64,000 nucleotides of DNA, taken from the NCBI RefSeq assembly GCF_000163295.1, contig NZ_GG700527.1, forward strand, positions 1,072,911 through 1,136,910, in the 5' to 3' direction. How positions within the stretch are numbered: position 1 is the first letter of the stretch; every line of letters begins with the position of its first letter. The position numbers and the translations under genes are program-made. The notes beneath the pieces are model-generated. The model saw only the letters and a list, made by a program, of their open reading frames with translations, had not been told where the DNA came from and did not search any database. The DNA comes from Anaerococcus vaginalis ATCC 51170. Its GTDB lineage: Bacteria; Bacillota; Clostridia; Tissierellales; Peptoniphilaceae. Below are positions 17,765 through 24,791 of the stretch, in pieces.

Positions 17765-18595
17765 TTATTTTAGTTTTTCACTTAAAAATTCGTAAGAATT
17801 TTTTATTATTTCCTTATAATTTTCTTCTCCATGATCCCAAAATTCACCAGTGTAAATTTGAACTTTTTGATTTTTTAATTCTTTTATACATCTTTCATAT
17901 TCTGTATGACCACCAGATCCAAATTGCATATCCCTATAAATTCCAGGATTTGTTTCTTTAAGGTGTGCTGCAAAAATATGTCCCTTGCCTTTTTTTAAAT
18001 CTTTAACAACATCCTCATTATATTTTACAGATGCGTTTTTTAAGTTGCCAATATCTGGATATATTCCAAGATAAGGGCTATCAACAAGATTAACATATTC
18101 CATAGCTTTTTCTACAGTATCCATAAATTCTGTTTCCATGGTTTCAAAAGCAAGTATAACTCCATATTTTGATGCAAAGTCCACCGCTTTAAACAAATTT
18201 TCTATAAAATATTTTTTTGTTTCATTATTTGATTTTTCGTAATAAACATCATAGCCTGCAAGCTGAATTATTTTTATAGAATTAATGTCAGCAAACTCTA
18301 AAGCTTTTTGCATAATATCAAGGCTTTTTTTTCTGATTTGTTCGTCATTTGAACCAAAAGGATACTTTCTATGACCTGATAAACACATTGTTCTTACTCT
18401 CATGTCATTATCAATTTGTGCCTTGAGAAGTTTTTTGGAAAAACCATTTGTAAGCCTATTTAATTTTTCATCTGACTCATCTATACTAATTTCTAACTGA
18501 TTAAATCCTATTTTTTTTGCAAGTTTTAACTTTTCATTTATATCTAATCTATTTGGCAGAGCCTTTTCATATATTCCAAGATTAATTTTGTCCAT
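17765..18595 (-). CDS. ulaE: L-xylulose-5-phosphate 3-epimerase
   Basis: Xylose-isomerase-like TIM barrel, about 276 residues, that turns L-xylulose 5-phosphate into L-ribulose 5-phosphate. It opens with INLGIYEKALP, very close to E. coli UlaE, and contains LAFETMETEFMDTVEKA, IGNLKN and GHIFAAHLKETNPG with metal-binding Glu/Asp/His residues. In-frame ATGs lie at 18613, 18604 and 18595. I prefer 18595 because GGAAAAG lies upstream; the others have no usable ribosome site. The start overlaps the ulaF end by 14 nt. Confidence 0.9.
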   Translation of the reverse strand: MDKINLGIYEKALPNRLDINEKLKLAKKIGFNQLEISIDESDEKLNRLTNGFSKKLLKAQIDNDMRVRTMCLSGHRKYPFGSNDEQIRKKSLDIMQKALEFADINSIKIIQLAGYDVYYEKSNNETKKYFIENLFKAVDFASKYGVILAFETMETEFMDTVEKAMEYVNLVDSPYLGIYPDIGNLKNASVKYNEDVVKDLKKGKGHIFAAHLKETNPGIYRDMQFGSGGHTEYERCIKELKNQKVQIYTGEFWDHGEENYKEIIKNSYEFLSEKLK

Positions 18596-19274
18596 AATAA
18601 GCATCTTTTCCATGTTTTCTTAGGTAATGTTTATCAAGAAGATTATCGCTCATTGATTCATTTTTTCCAAGAGAAACTAAGTGCCAATTCATAAAAGCAA
18701 CTTCTTCTAAAACTACTGAATGAAATACTGAATCATTTGCATCTTTTCCAAATACAAATGGGCCATGATTTGCTACCAACACAGCTGGCACATCTTTTGG
18801 AGAAATATTTTTCTCTTCAAAACATTCTATTATTACAAGACCAGTATTTTTTTCGTAGTCATTTTCGATTTCTTCTTTTTTCATATCTCTTGTTACAGGA
18901 ATACTTCCATAAAAATAATCTGCATGAGTTGTTCCCATAGCTTTTATATCAAGCTTTGCTTGTGACATAATTGTTGCCCATCTTGAATGAGTATGAGTTA
19001 TACCACCAATTTCTTTATACTTTTTATAAAGTTCAAGATGTGTTGGAGTATCGCTAGAAGGTTTTAATTTACCTTCTACGATATTTCCATCAAGATCAAC
19101 AACAACCATATCACTTGCTTTCATGCTATCATAATCAACGCCAGATGGTTTTATTACAACATATTTTCTATCTGGAGTGATTTCTGAAACATTTCCCCAA
19201 GTAAATTTAACTAGATCATATTTTGGCAATAATAAATTTGCCTTGTAGACCCTTTCTTTTATATCTTCTAACAT
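18582..19274 (-). CDS. ulaF: L-ribulose-5-phosphate 4-epimerase
   Basis: Class II aldolase-fold enzyme of 230 residues producing D-xylulose 5-phosphate. Seen: FTWGNVSEI, IKPSGVDYD, SSDTPTHLELY, the zinc-binding THTHS, TTHADYFYGSIP and the C-terminal KHYLRKHGKDAYYGQN, nearly identical in pattern to E. coli UlaF. The ATG at 19274 fits the family start; the upstream TTG at 19283 does not. It lies 10 nt after ulaB. Confidence 0.94.
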   Translation of the reverse strand: MLEDIKERVYKANLLLPKYDLVKFTWGNVSEITPDRKYVVIKPSGVDYDSMKASDMVVVDLDGNIVEGKLKPSSDTPTHLELYKKYKEIGGITHTHSRWATIMSQAKLDIKAMGTTHADYFYGSIPVTRDMKKEEIENDYEKNTGLVIIECFEEKNISPKDVPAVLVANHGPFVFGKDANDSVFHSVVLEEVAFMNWHLVSLGKNESMSDNLLDKHYLRKHGKDAYYGQN

Positions 19275-19284
19275 TTTAACCAAC

Positions 19285-19581
19285 TTATTTTTCTAAAAGA
19301 TTGTGTTCTTTAATCTTTTCAATAGCTTCATCTTTAGAAAGAATATTTTTCATTCCAATTATTTCAACACCTTTTGATTTTAACGCATCAAAATCTTTGG
19401 TAAAATTAATAGCACAGAATATAACATCAGCATTTCTACCTGTAGATTTTCCTTCTGACAAGGAGCAATGAGATATATCAAGTTTTCCTTTATAATCCAA
19501 CTCTTTAAATGCTTGTTTGATTTTATTCATCATCATTAAAGAAGTTCCAGCTCCATTTGCACATGCTACTATTACTTTCAT
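19285..19581 (-). CDS. ulaB: PTS ascorbate-specific EIIB
   Basis: 98-residue cytoplasmic phosphocarrier. Cys7 in VIVACANGAGTS is the predicted phosphorylation site. It passes phosphate from UlaC (EIIA) to L-ascorbate during transport through UlaA. AGGAGG precedes the ATG. It sits 9 nt after ulaA. Confidence 0.92.
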   Translation of the reverse strand: MKVIVACANGAGTSLMMMNKIKQAFKELDYKGKLDISHCSLSEGKSTGRNADVIFCAINFTKDFDALKSKGVEIIGMKNILSKDEAIEKIKEHNLLEK

Positions 19582-19590
19582 TTTTTCCTC

Positions 19591-21054
19591 CTATTTGTTT
19601 TCAATTGTTTCTTTGTACTTTTCATAATCTTCAGTTATCATGAAATAACCTTTTTTGTTCTTTTTGTATTGAAGTTGAGGTATAACTATCAAGAAAATTG
19701 CTACTATTGCTACACCAACATATTGGATATTATTAATCAATACTGTAAATGCTGGCCATACTGTTGCCCAGTCAAACATTCCTAAGTATCCACCATATTG
19801 AGCAAGTCCTGTATATGTTGCTATAAATGCAGAACCAAATACTTGAATTAGTCCAGATATAAATGGCATCAAGAAAGCTGCTTTATATCCTCCTCTATTA
19901 TTAGCATATACCCCAATTACGGCATTATCAAAAAATAATGGTACAAATCCTGCAATTATTAATGTAGGAGATTTTAGTAAAAATAGGATTGCTATTGCTA
20001 AAAATTGACCTAAAGCACCAAACATAAATCCAATTGTAACAGCATTTGCTGCACCAAATCCGAAAACTGCAGCACAGTCTATTCCTGGAAGAGCTCCTGG
20101 TAAAAGTTTATTTTGAATTCCATCAAATGATGCAGTCAACTCTCCAACGAAAGTTCTAACACCTAATTGTAAAATTGCTAAATTTACAGCAAAACTAAAT
20201 GATGATTGAAGTATATAGAAGAAGAAATTATCTTCCATTGTTAAAGCTTCTTGAGCTACTAAATATTCTTTTCCCAAAACACCTTGGATTATTCCAAAGA
20301 ATAAAGTCATTAGTATAGCAGTTGCTACCATATTTTCATTGAAAATTGACAAAAATCCTGGAAGTTCAATATCATCAATATCTTTACTTTGATCTTTTTT
20401 ATTTGCAAATAATTTATCACTTAACCAGCAAGCAAGTCTAATACCAAACATTTGTTGGTGAGCTATACAAAAACCAGCCCCATCAGTTAAGCGTTGTGTA
20501 TCTTCAACAGTTAAGTTACTACCAACAGCCCAATAAAGTCCTAAAAGAATTGCCATTATAACAAGTATAGGAGTTTGTCCTAACTTTGGAAAACAAAAAA
20601 CTATTAACCAAAAAGCTGTTGCAGCTTGTTGCATTTGTACGTGTCCTGTTGTAAAAACAGCTCTCATTTTTGTAATATTTTTTAATCTTACCAAAATAAT
20701 ATTTACAATAAAGGCAACCAATAACAAAATCATTACTTGAGAAAATGATTTACCTAAGTGTTCCATACCTTCAGTAACTGCGTTTTGTCCAAAATAAGGA
20801 TCTATTACAGTTGCAGAAATATTAAATCTGTCCTTTAGTCCTGTAAGAATCGGTCTAAATGTTGAAACAAGTCCACCAGAACCCACCATCAAAATCATAT
20901 ATCCTACAGTAGCTTTAATAAAACCAGCTAAAGCTTCATACCATTTTTTTCCATCCAATAAATAACCAATCAAAACCAAAAATCCTATGAAAAACGCTGG
21001 TTTTGTGAGAATATTTTTTACAAATCCATTTAAAATACTTAAAATTATATCCAT
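19591..21054 (-). CDS. ulaA: PTS ascorbate-specific EIIC permease
   Basis: 487-residue multi-pass membrane protein of the PTS-GFL/SgaT family, about ten hydrophobic segments, that imports and phosphorylates L-ascorbate to the 6-phosphate. Family features are the N-terminal FIGFLVLIGYLLDGKKWYEA, the VGSGGLVS segment, FDGIQNKLLPGALPGIDCAA and a polar C-tail. It lies between ulaC (9 nt) and ulaB (9 nt), the standard operon neighbours. Confidence 0.94.
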   Translation of the reverse strand: MDIILSILNGFVKNILTKPAFFIGFLVLIGYLLDGKKWYEALAGFIKATVGYMILMVGSGGLVSTFRPILTGLKDRFNISATVIDPYFGQNAVTEGMEHLGKSFSQVMILLLVAFIVNIILVRLKNITKMRAVFTTGHVQMQQAATAFWLIVFCFPKLGQTPILVIMAILLGLYWAVGSNLTVEDTQRLTDGAGFCIAHQQMFGIRLACWLSDKLFANKKDQSKDIDDIELPGFLSIFNENMVATAILMTLFFGIIQGVLGKEYLVAQEALTMEDNFFFYILQSSFSFAVNLAILQLGVRTFVGELTASFDGIQNKLLPGALPGIDCAAVFGFGAANAVTIGFMFGALGQFLAIAILFLLKSPTLIIAGFVPLFFDNAVIGVYANNRGGYKAAFLMPFISGLIQVFGSAFIATYTGLAQYGGYLGMFDWATVWPAFTVLINNIQYVGVAIVAIFLIVIPQLQYKKNKKGYFMITEDYEKYKETIENK

Positions 21055-21063
21055 ATTTTTCTC

Positions 21064-21519
21064 CTAAATATTATATTTTTTTGAAATTTTTATTAAATCA
21101 TCTACGTTCTTAGCCTGATTAAAAGCTTCTACTATTTCTTCATCACACAAAATATCAGAAAGTTGTGCTATATTTTCCAAATGTTTTTCATTATTTTCAC
21201 TTGCTATTGTAAAAAATATTTTCGCATCCTTATCCCTATCATTTTCGTCAAATACAACTGGCTTTTCTACTTTCATAAAAGCCACAGCGGTATCTTTTAC
21301 TCCATCGGCACATTCTTGACAATGTGGCATGGCAACTCCAGGAATTAAAACTATGTATGGACCATATTTTTCAACTGTTTCTATAACTTGTTTAGCATAA
21401 GAATCATCCACAATATCCTTTTCCACTAGCTTATCACAAGATTTTATAATAGCATCTTGCCAGGTATCGATTTTATCATAAAAATCAAATAAACCCTTTT
21501 CAATAATTTCACTAATCAT
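21064..21519 (-). CDS. ulaC: PTS ascorbate-specific EIIA
   Basis: 151-residue PTS_EIIA_2 (mannitol/fructose-type) domain. His66 in PGVAMPHCQ is the phosphorylation site; IFFTIASENNEKHLENIAQLS is the helix that follows in this family. The ATG at 21519 has GAGG upstream; an upstream GTG at 21531 overlaps that ribosome site. It is separated from ulaG by 54 nt that hold a stable hairpin (21544-21563). Confidence 0.92.
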   Translation of the reverse strand: MISEIIEKGLFDFYDKIDTWQDAIIKSCDKLVEKDIVDDSYAKQVIETVEKYGPYIVLIPGVAMPHCQECADGVKDTAVAFMKVEKPVVFDENDRDKDAKIFFTIASENNEKHLENIAQLSDILCDEEIVEAFNQAKNVDDLIKISKKYNI

Positions 21520-21543
21520 TATTATCCTCACTTATATGTAGGC

Positions 21544-21563
21544 GCTGCCAAAAATTTGACAGC
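21544..21563 (-). other. Intercistronic hairpin between ulaG and ulaC
   Basis: GCTGCCAAA (21544-21552) pairs with TTTGACAGC (21555-21563) with one G-U pair. It is not followed by a T-run, so it is not a terminator. It could stabilise or process the operon mRNA. Confidence 0.5.
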
Positions 21564-21573
21564 ACTTATTATT

Positions 21574-22638
21574 TTATAAAATAGATTTAAAAGGAACATT
21601 CCTTTCATTATCAAACGCATCTTCAAATCCAGGTCTATATCTAAATTCTAATTCATCTTTCATCTTAGGCCATACGTATTTGCCACCTACATCCCAAATA
21701 TATGGATGGAATTTATATTTTGACCTATCTTTTCTATATTGCCATAAATATTTTATTTCTTTAGGATCAGCTTTGAAGTTAGTCCAAACATCATAGTGAA
21801 TTGGAATTACAACTTCACATCCTACTGATTCAGCCATTCTTAAAATATCAATCGAAGTCATCTTATCTTGATTTCCAACAGGATTATCTCCATAAGAACC
21901 AAACGCAATATCTACATCATATTTCTTTCCAACTTCTGCAAAACCAATTGAAAAATGAGAATCACCTGTATGATATACGCTACCAGCTGGCATCTTAATT
22001 AAATAATTTACAGCCTTTTGATCCATATTTGTAGGACAAACTCCTTCAATATCTTCTCCTACTTCAGTAGTAACTAAACAAGTTCTATCAAAACTGTCCA
22101 AAACAACTATAGTAGTATCTTTAATTTTAATTTCATCTCCTGGTTTAACCATTTTGCATCTTTCTTCTGGAACTCCATAAGATAACCATTTTTTTACAGA
22201 TTCTTCAGGGCCTATAAAAGGAACATCTTCTGGACAATTTTTCAAAACTGCTGCAGCAAAGAAAGGATCAATATGATCATTATGATAATGAGTAGATAAA
22301 ACTGCATCAACATTTTTAACTGCAAAAGGATCAAAGACAATTGGATTTGCTCTTAAATTTGGTTGAAGAGCTTTTCCACCAGTCATATTTCTCATTTGAT
22401 GATATGGTTGCATCTCTTTAACTTTTTTTGTTCTCTTTCCATTACCAAACCAAAGATCCACAGCTATGTTAGTATTATTTTCAGTTTTAAACCAAATACC
22501 AGTACATCCTATCCACCACATAGCAAATGTGCCTTTTTCTACAACTTCTTCATCAATTTCTTCATTTAGCCACGTTCCCCATTCTGGAAAAGCATTTAAA
22601 ATCCAATTTTCTCTTGTGATTTCGTCAACTTTGCTCAT
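21574..22638 (-). CDS. ulaG: L-ascorbate-6-phosphate lactonase
   Basis: Metallo-beta-lactamase-fold hydrolase of 354 residues, exactly the E. coli UlaG length, that opens ascorbate 6-phosphate to 3-keto-L-gulonate 6-phosphate. The metal site STHYHNDHID is clear, with later VYHTGDSHFS and IPIHYDVW. The ATG at 22638 has GGAGG 6 nt upstream; the ORF extension to 22650 lacks support. First gene of the operon. Confidence 0.95.
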   Translation of the reverse strand: MSKVDEITRENWILNAFPEWGTWLNEEIDEEVVEKGTFAMWWIGCTGIWFKTENNTNIAVDLWFGNGKRTKKVKEMQPYHQMRNMTGGKALQPNLRANPIVFDPFAVKNVDAVLSTHYHNDHIDPFFAAAVLKNCPEDVPFIGPEESVKKWLSYGVPEERCKMVKPGDEIKIKDTTIVVLDSFDRTCLVTTEVGEDIEGVCPTNMDQKAVNYLIKMPAGSVYHTGDSHFSIGFAEVGKKYDVDIAFGSYGDNPVGNQDKMTSIDILRMAESVGCEVVIPIHYDVWTNFKADPKEIKYLWQYRKDRSKYKFHPYIWDVGGKYVWPKMKDELEFRYRPGFEDAFDNERNVPFKSIL

Positions 22639-22679
22639 TAATACCTCCAATTTTTCATTTTCTTTTTTTCTTTGATATT

Positions 22680-22708
22680 ATAATATAATAATTATTTTGA
22701 ACGGTCAA
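22680..22708 (-). promoter_or_regulatory. Promoter of the ascorbate operon with overlapping dyad
   Basis: Minus strand -35 TTGACC (22708-22703), 17-nt spacer, -10 TATTAT (22685-22680). The -35 lies inside a small dyad TTGA-ACGG-TCAA (22697-22708), which could be a regulator site. Confidence 0.6.
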
Positions 22709-22744
22709 GCATAAAAAACACATTTTTGCATATATTTTACGATT

Positions 22745-22756
22745 GTTTCTTTCGTT
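22745..22756. promoter_or_regulatory. Candidate UlaR operator
   Basis: Minus strand AACGAAAGAAAC resembles the CGAAA-type repeats bound by DeoR-family sugar regulators of Gram-positive bacteria. It lies between the two divergent promoters. Comparison is from memory of the motif type. Confidence 0.35.
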
Positions 22757-22819
22757 ATTTGATTTTTTTATAATTTAGAAAGGTTTTTTTAAAAATTTTA
22801 ATTAAATTAATGGATTCTT

Positions 22820-22848
22820 TTGATTTTTTTCTAAGTATAGGTTATCAT
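22820..22848 (+). promoter_or_regulatory. Promoter of ulaR
   Basis: TTGATT (22820-22825), 17-nt spacer, TATCAT (22843-22848), then AGAGAGG ribosome site before the ATG at 22865. Predicted transcription start lies very near the ribosome site. Confidence 0.5.
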
Positions 22849-22864
22849 TTAAAGAGAGGTAGTT

Positions 22865-23620
22865 ATGAAAATAAAAAAAACAATCGTAAATAACAGAAGA
22901 AATAATATATTAAAATTTATAAAAGATAATAAACAAGCAAAAACAAATGAGCTTGTCGAAATATTTAAAGTTTCAGAAATAACTATAAGAAGAGATTTGG
23001 ATTATCTTCAATCAATAGGAAAAATAGAAAGATTTTATGGAGGAGCAGAATATAACGAATCAAACAGCTGCAAAAATCTAACTATTGAAAATAATAAAGA
23101 AAAAATCGCAAAAAAATGTGCCGATTTTATAAAAGAAAATGATGATATTTTTATAAATTCATCATCGACAGCCCTAGGAGTTTTAAAATATCTCAAAAAT
23201 AAAAGGATAAATGTTATAACAAATAACGCAAAAGCATCTTATATTGATATAGACCCTTTAGTTAATGTAATTTTAACTGGTGGCAGGGTTTCTTATCCAA
23301 AAAACGCCCTTACCGGTACTTTTGCTTTAAATAATCTTAAAACTGTAGCATCAGATATTTCAATCCTAGGAATTTCCGGTGTATCCGAAAGTGGAGAATT
23401 AACTACGTCAGTTATAGATGAAGTTGAAATAAACCAATATATGATAAACGAATCTACAAGCAAAAATATTTTAGTGTGCGATTCAAGTAAATTTTCAAAA
23501 ACAGCAAATTTTAAAATTGGAACAATAGAAAATATAGATATTCTGATAACAGATAGCTCTATGCCAAGAAGTATTTTAGAATATGCTGAAAGTTTAGGAA
23601 TTAAAGTTATACTTGTATAA
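22865..23620 (+). CDS. ulaR: DeoR-family regulator of ascorbate genes
   Basis: 251-residue regulator. N-terminal DeoR winged helix: RRNNILKFIKDNKQAKTNEL, then VSEITIRRDLDYLQSIGKIERFYGGA. The C-terminal DeoRC sugar-phosphate sensor has INSSSTALGVLKYL and ILVCDSSKF. Divergent placement 226 nt from ulaG and the family of E. coli UlaR point to control of the ascorbate operon, probably by repression relieved by ascorbate 6-phosphate (known for UlaR, inferred here). Confidence 0.85.
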   Translation: MKIKKTIVNNRRNNILKFIKDNKQAKTNELVEIFKVSEITIRRDLDYLQSIGKIERFYGGAEYNESNSCKNLTIENNKEKIAKKCADFIKENDDIFINSSSTALGVLKYLKNKRINVITNNAKASYIDIDPLVNVILTGGRVSYPKNALTGTFALNNLKTVASDISILGISGVSESGELTTSVIDEVEINQYMINESTSKNILVCDSSKFSKTANFKIGTIENIDILITDSSMPRSILEYAESLGIKVILV

Positions 23621-23667
23621 TACAAGTTTTAAATCACGATTTTATGATTGAATTGAATGTTATAAAC

Positions 23668-23710
23668 AAAAAAAGAATTAGCTATTAGGCAAAAGGCTAA
23701 TTCTTTTTTT
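23668..23710. terminator. Bidirectional terminator after ulaR
   Basis: GAATTAGC (23675-23682) and GCTAATTC (23696-23703) flanked by A-run and T-run; serves ulaR and the convergent macro-domain gene. Confidence 0.85.
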
Positions 23711-23771
23711 GTAAAAATATTTAATTTTATCGGCTTTTTTTATTTTTTAAAAGTAAAATAAATTACTTTTC

Positions 23772-24263
23772 TTATCCCATAATTAAAGATAAAATATTTT
23801 TTCCATAAGTTGATAGGTAAACTTCCATTTCATAATTTTTTAAAAATTCATCAATTGTATTTTTTGCAATCATAAAGGCATCTTTGTCAGGATAGCCATA
23901 AATTCCTGATGAAATCAAGGGAAAAGCTATAGACTTTATTCCTTTTTTCTTGGCAATTTTTAAAGAATTTTTGTAGGCGTCTTGAAGAATTTTTTGACAA
24001 GCTTCTTTATACATTTCATTATAAACAGGGCCTACTGCATGGATTATATATTTTTGATAAAGATTAAATCCATCTGTAATTACAGCCTCGCCTGGTTTAA
24101 TTGGGGATAATTTTAGGCACGCTTTTTTTAACTTTTCTCTTCCTGCTTTTTCAAAAATTTGCCCACAAATCCCTCCACCTTCAATCAAGTCCACGTTCGC
24201 AGCATTTACAATTGCATCTACATTTAATTTCAAAATATCTATATCAATAACTTTTAATGTCAT
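23772..24263 (-). CDS. Macro-domain protein
   Basis: Stand-alone macro domain, 163 residues, predicted to bind ADP-ribose and perhaps hydrolyse O-acetyl-ADP-ribose or protein mono-ADP-ribose. Motifs: VDAIVNAANVDLIEGGG followed by ICGQIFEKAG, the ITDGF/YIIHAVGPV strand and FPLISSGIYGYP phosphate loop. No sirtuin or lipoylation genes adjoin, so it is not part of a visible SirTM cassette. An AAAGGAG ribosome site and a -10 (TTATAAT) lie directly upstream. Confidence 0.85.
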   Translation of the reverse strand: MTLKVIDIDILKLNVDAIVNAANVDLIEGGGICGQIFEKAGREKLKKACLKLSPIKPGEAVITDGFNLYQKYIIHAVGPVYNEMYKEACQKILQDAYKNSLKIAKKKGIKSIAFPLISSGIYGYPDKDAFMIAKNTIDEFLKNYEMEVYLSTYGKNILSLIMG

Positions 24264-24359
24264 ATTTACTCCTTTTATATATTATAACTTGAAATTTAAA
24301 AAAATCATAATATACTATTCTTGTAGGATTTTTTTAAATTTCAAAATTAATATAATTAA

Positions 24360-24387
24360 TTTACAAGTGTAAAATTTAAAGTATAAT
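24360..24387 (+). promoter_or_regulatory. Promoter of the DUF1232 gene
   Basis: TTTACA (24360-24365), 16-nt spacer, TATAAT (24382-24387). The -10 overlaps the left arm of a 13-bp inverted repeat. Confidence 0.6.
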
Positions 24388-24416
24388 TAAAATGAAAATA
24401 AGAATACTTTAAATTT
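24372..24416. repeat. Perfect 13-bp inverted repeat at promoter/leader
   Basis: AAATTTAAAGTAT (24372-24384) and ATACTTTAAATTT (24404-24416), 19-nt spacer. One arm covers part of the -10; the other is in the leader. It could be an operator or an RNA stem. Confidence 0.6.
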
Positions 24417-24445
24417 TATTTTAAAAAGAAAGTAAGGGATAAATA

Positions 24446-24718
24446 ATGATAAACAAATTTTTAAAAATCAAAAATTTCATACCAGTCTATTTTAAGGCAA
24501 TGAGAAATAAAGAAACTCCAAAACTTGCAAAAATTTTGGGACTTGGAGCAATTTTATATGCAGTCATGCCCGCTGATTTTGTAAATGATATGATTCCATT
24601 TTTGGGAATTTTGGATGATGCTATTGTTCTTCCATTTTTAATATATGTAACAAGCAAAATGATTCCTGATTATGTAATGGAAAAAGAAAAAATTGAATAT
24701 GTAGAAGAAAATAAATAA
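24446..24718 (+). CDS. DUF1232 (YkvA-like) small membrane protein
   Basis: 90 residues. The core LGAILYAVMPADFVNDMIPFLGILDDAIVLPF is spread over residues of the DUF1232 motif (P-x-D-x-x-x-D-x-I-P-x-x-G-x-x-D-D); a TM-like stretch follows. Function unknown. AAGGGAT precedes the ATG. It stands alone, ending 2 nt before a large hairpin. Confidence 0.8.
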   Translation: MINKFLKIKNFIPVYFKAMRNKETPKLAKILGLGAILYAVMPADFVNDMIPFLGILDDAIVLPFLIYVTSKMIPDYVMEKEKIEYVEENK

Positions 24719-24791
24719 AAAAGACACAGTTGAAATGAATCCCTCAATCCGTATTCCGGATTTGGGGTTCACTTCATGCTGGGTCTTTTTT
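24717..24791. terminator. Large GC-rich imperfect hairpin between convergent genes
   Basis: A 75-nt imperfect inverted repeat. The outer arms are AAAAGAC-A-CAG and CTG-G-GTCTTTT; the inner arms are TGAATCCC and GGGTTCA-type, and the core is AATCCG/CGGATT around 24747-24760. It is far more GC-rich than its surroundings. It probably terminates both genes, but its length suggests a repeat or mobile-element remnant. Confidence 0.6.

Noticed and set aside
23772-24263. Macro-domain gene as part of a toxin-antitoxin or SirTM ADP-ribosylation cassette.
   Set aside because: No adjacent ADP-ribosyltransferase, sirtuin or lipoate gene; neighbours are ulaR and a DUF1232 gene on the opposite strand.
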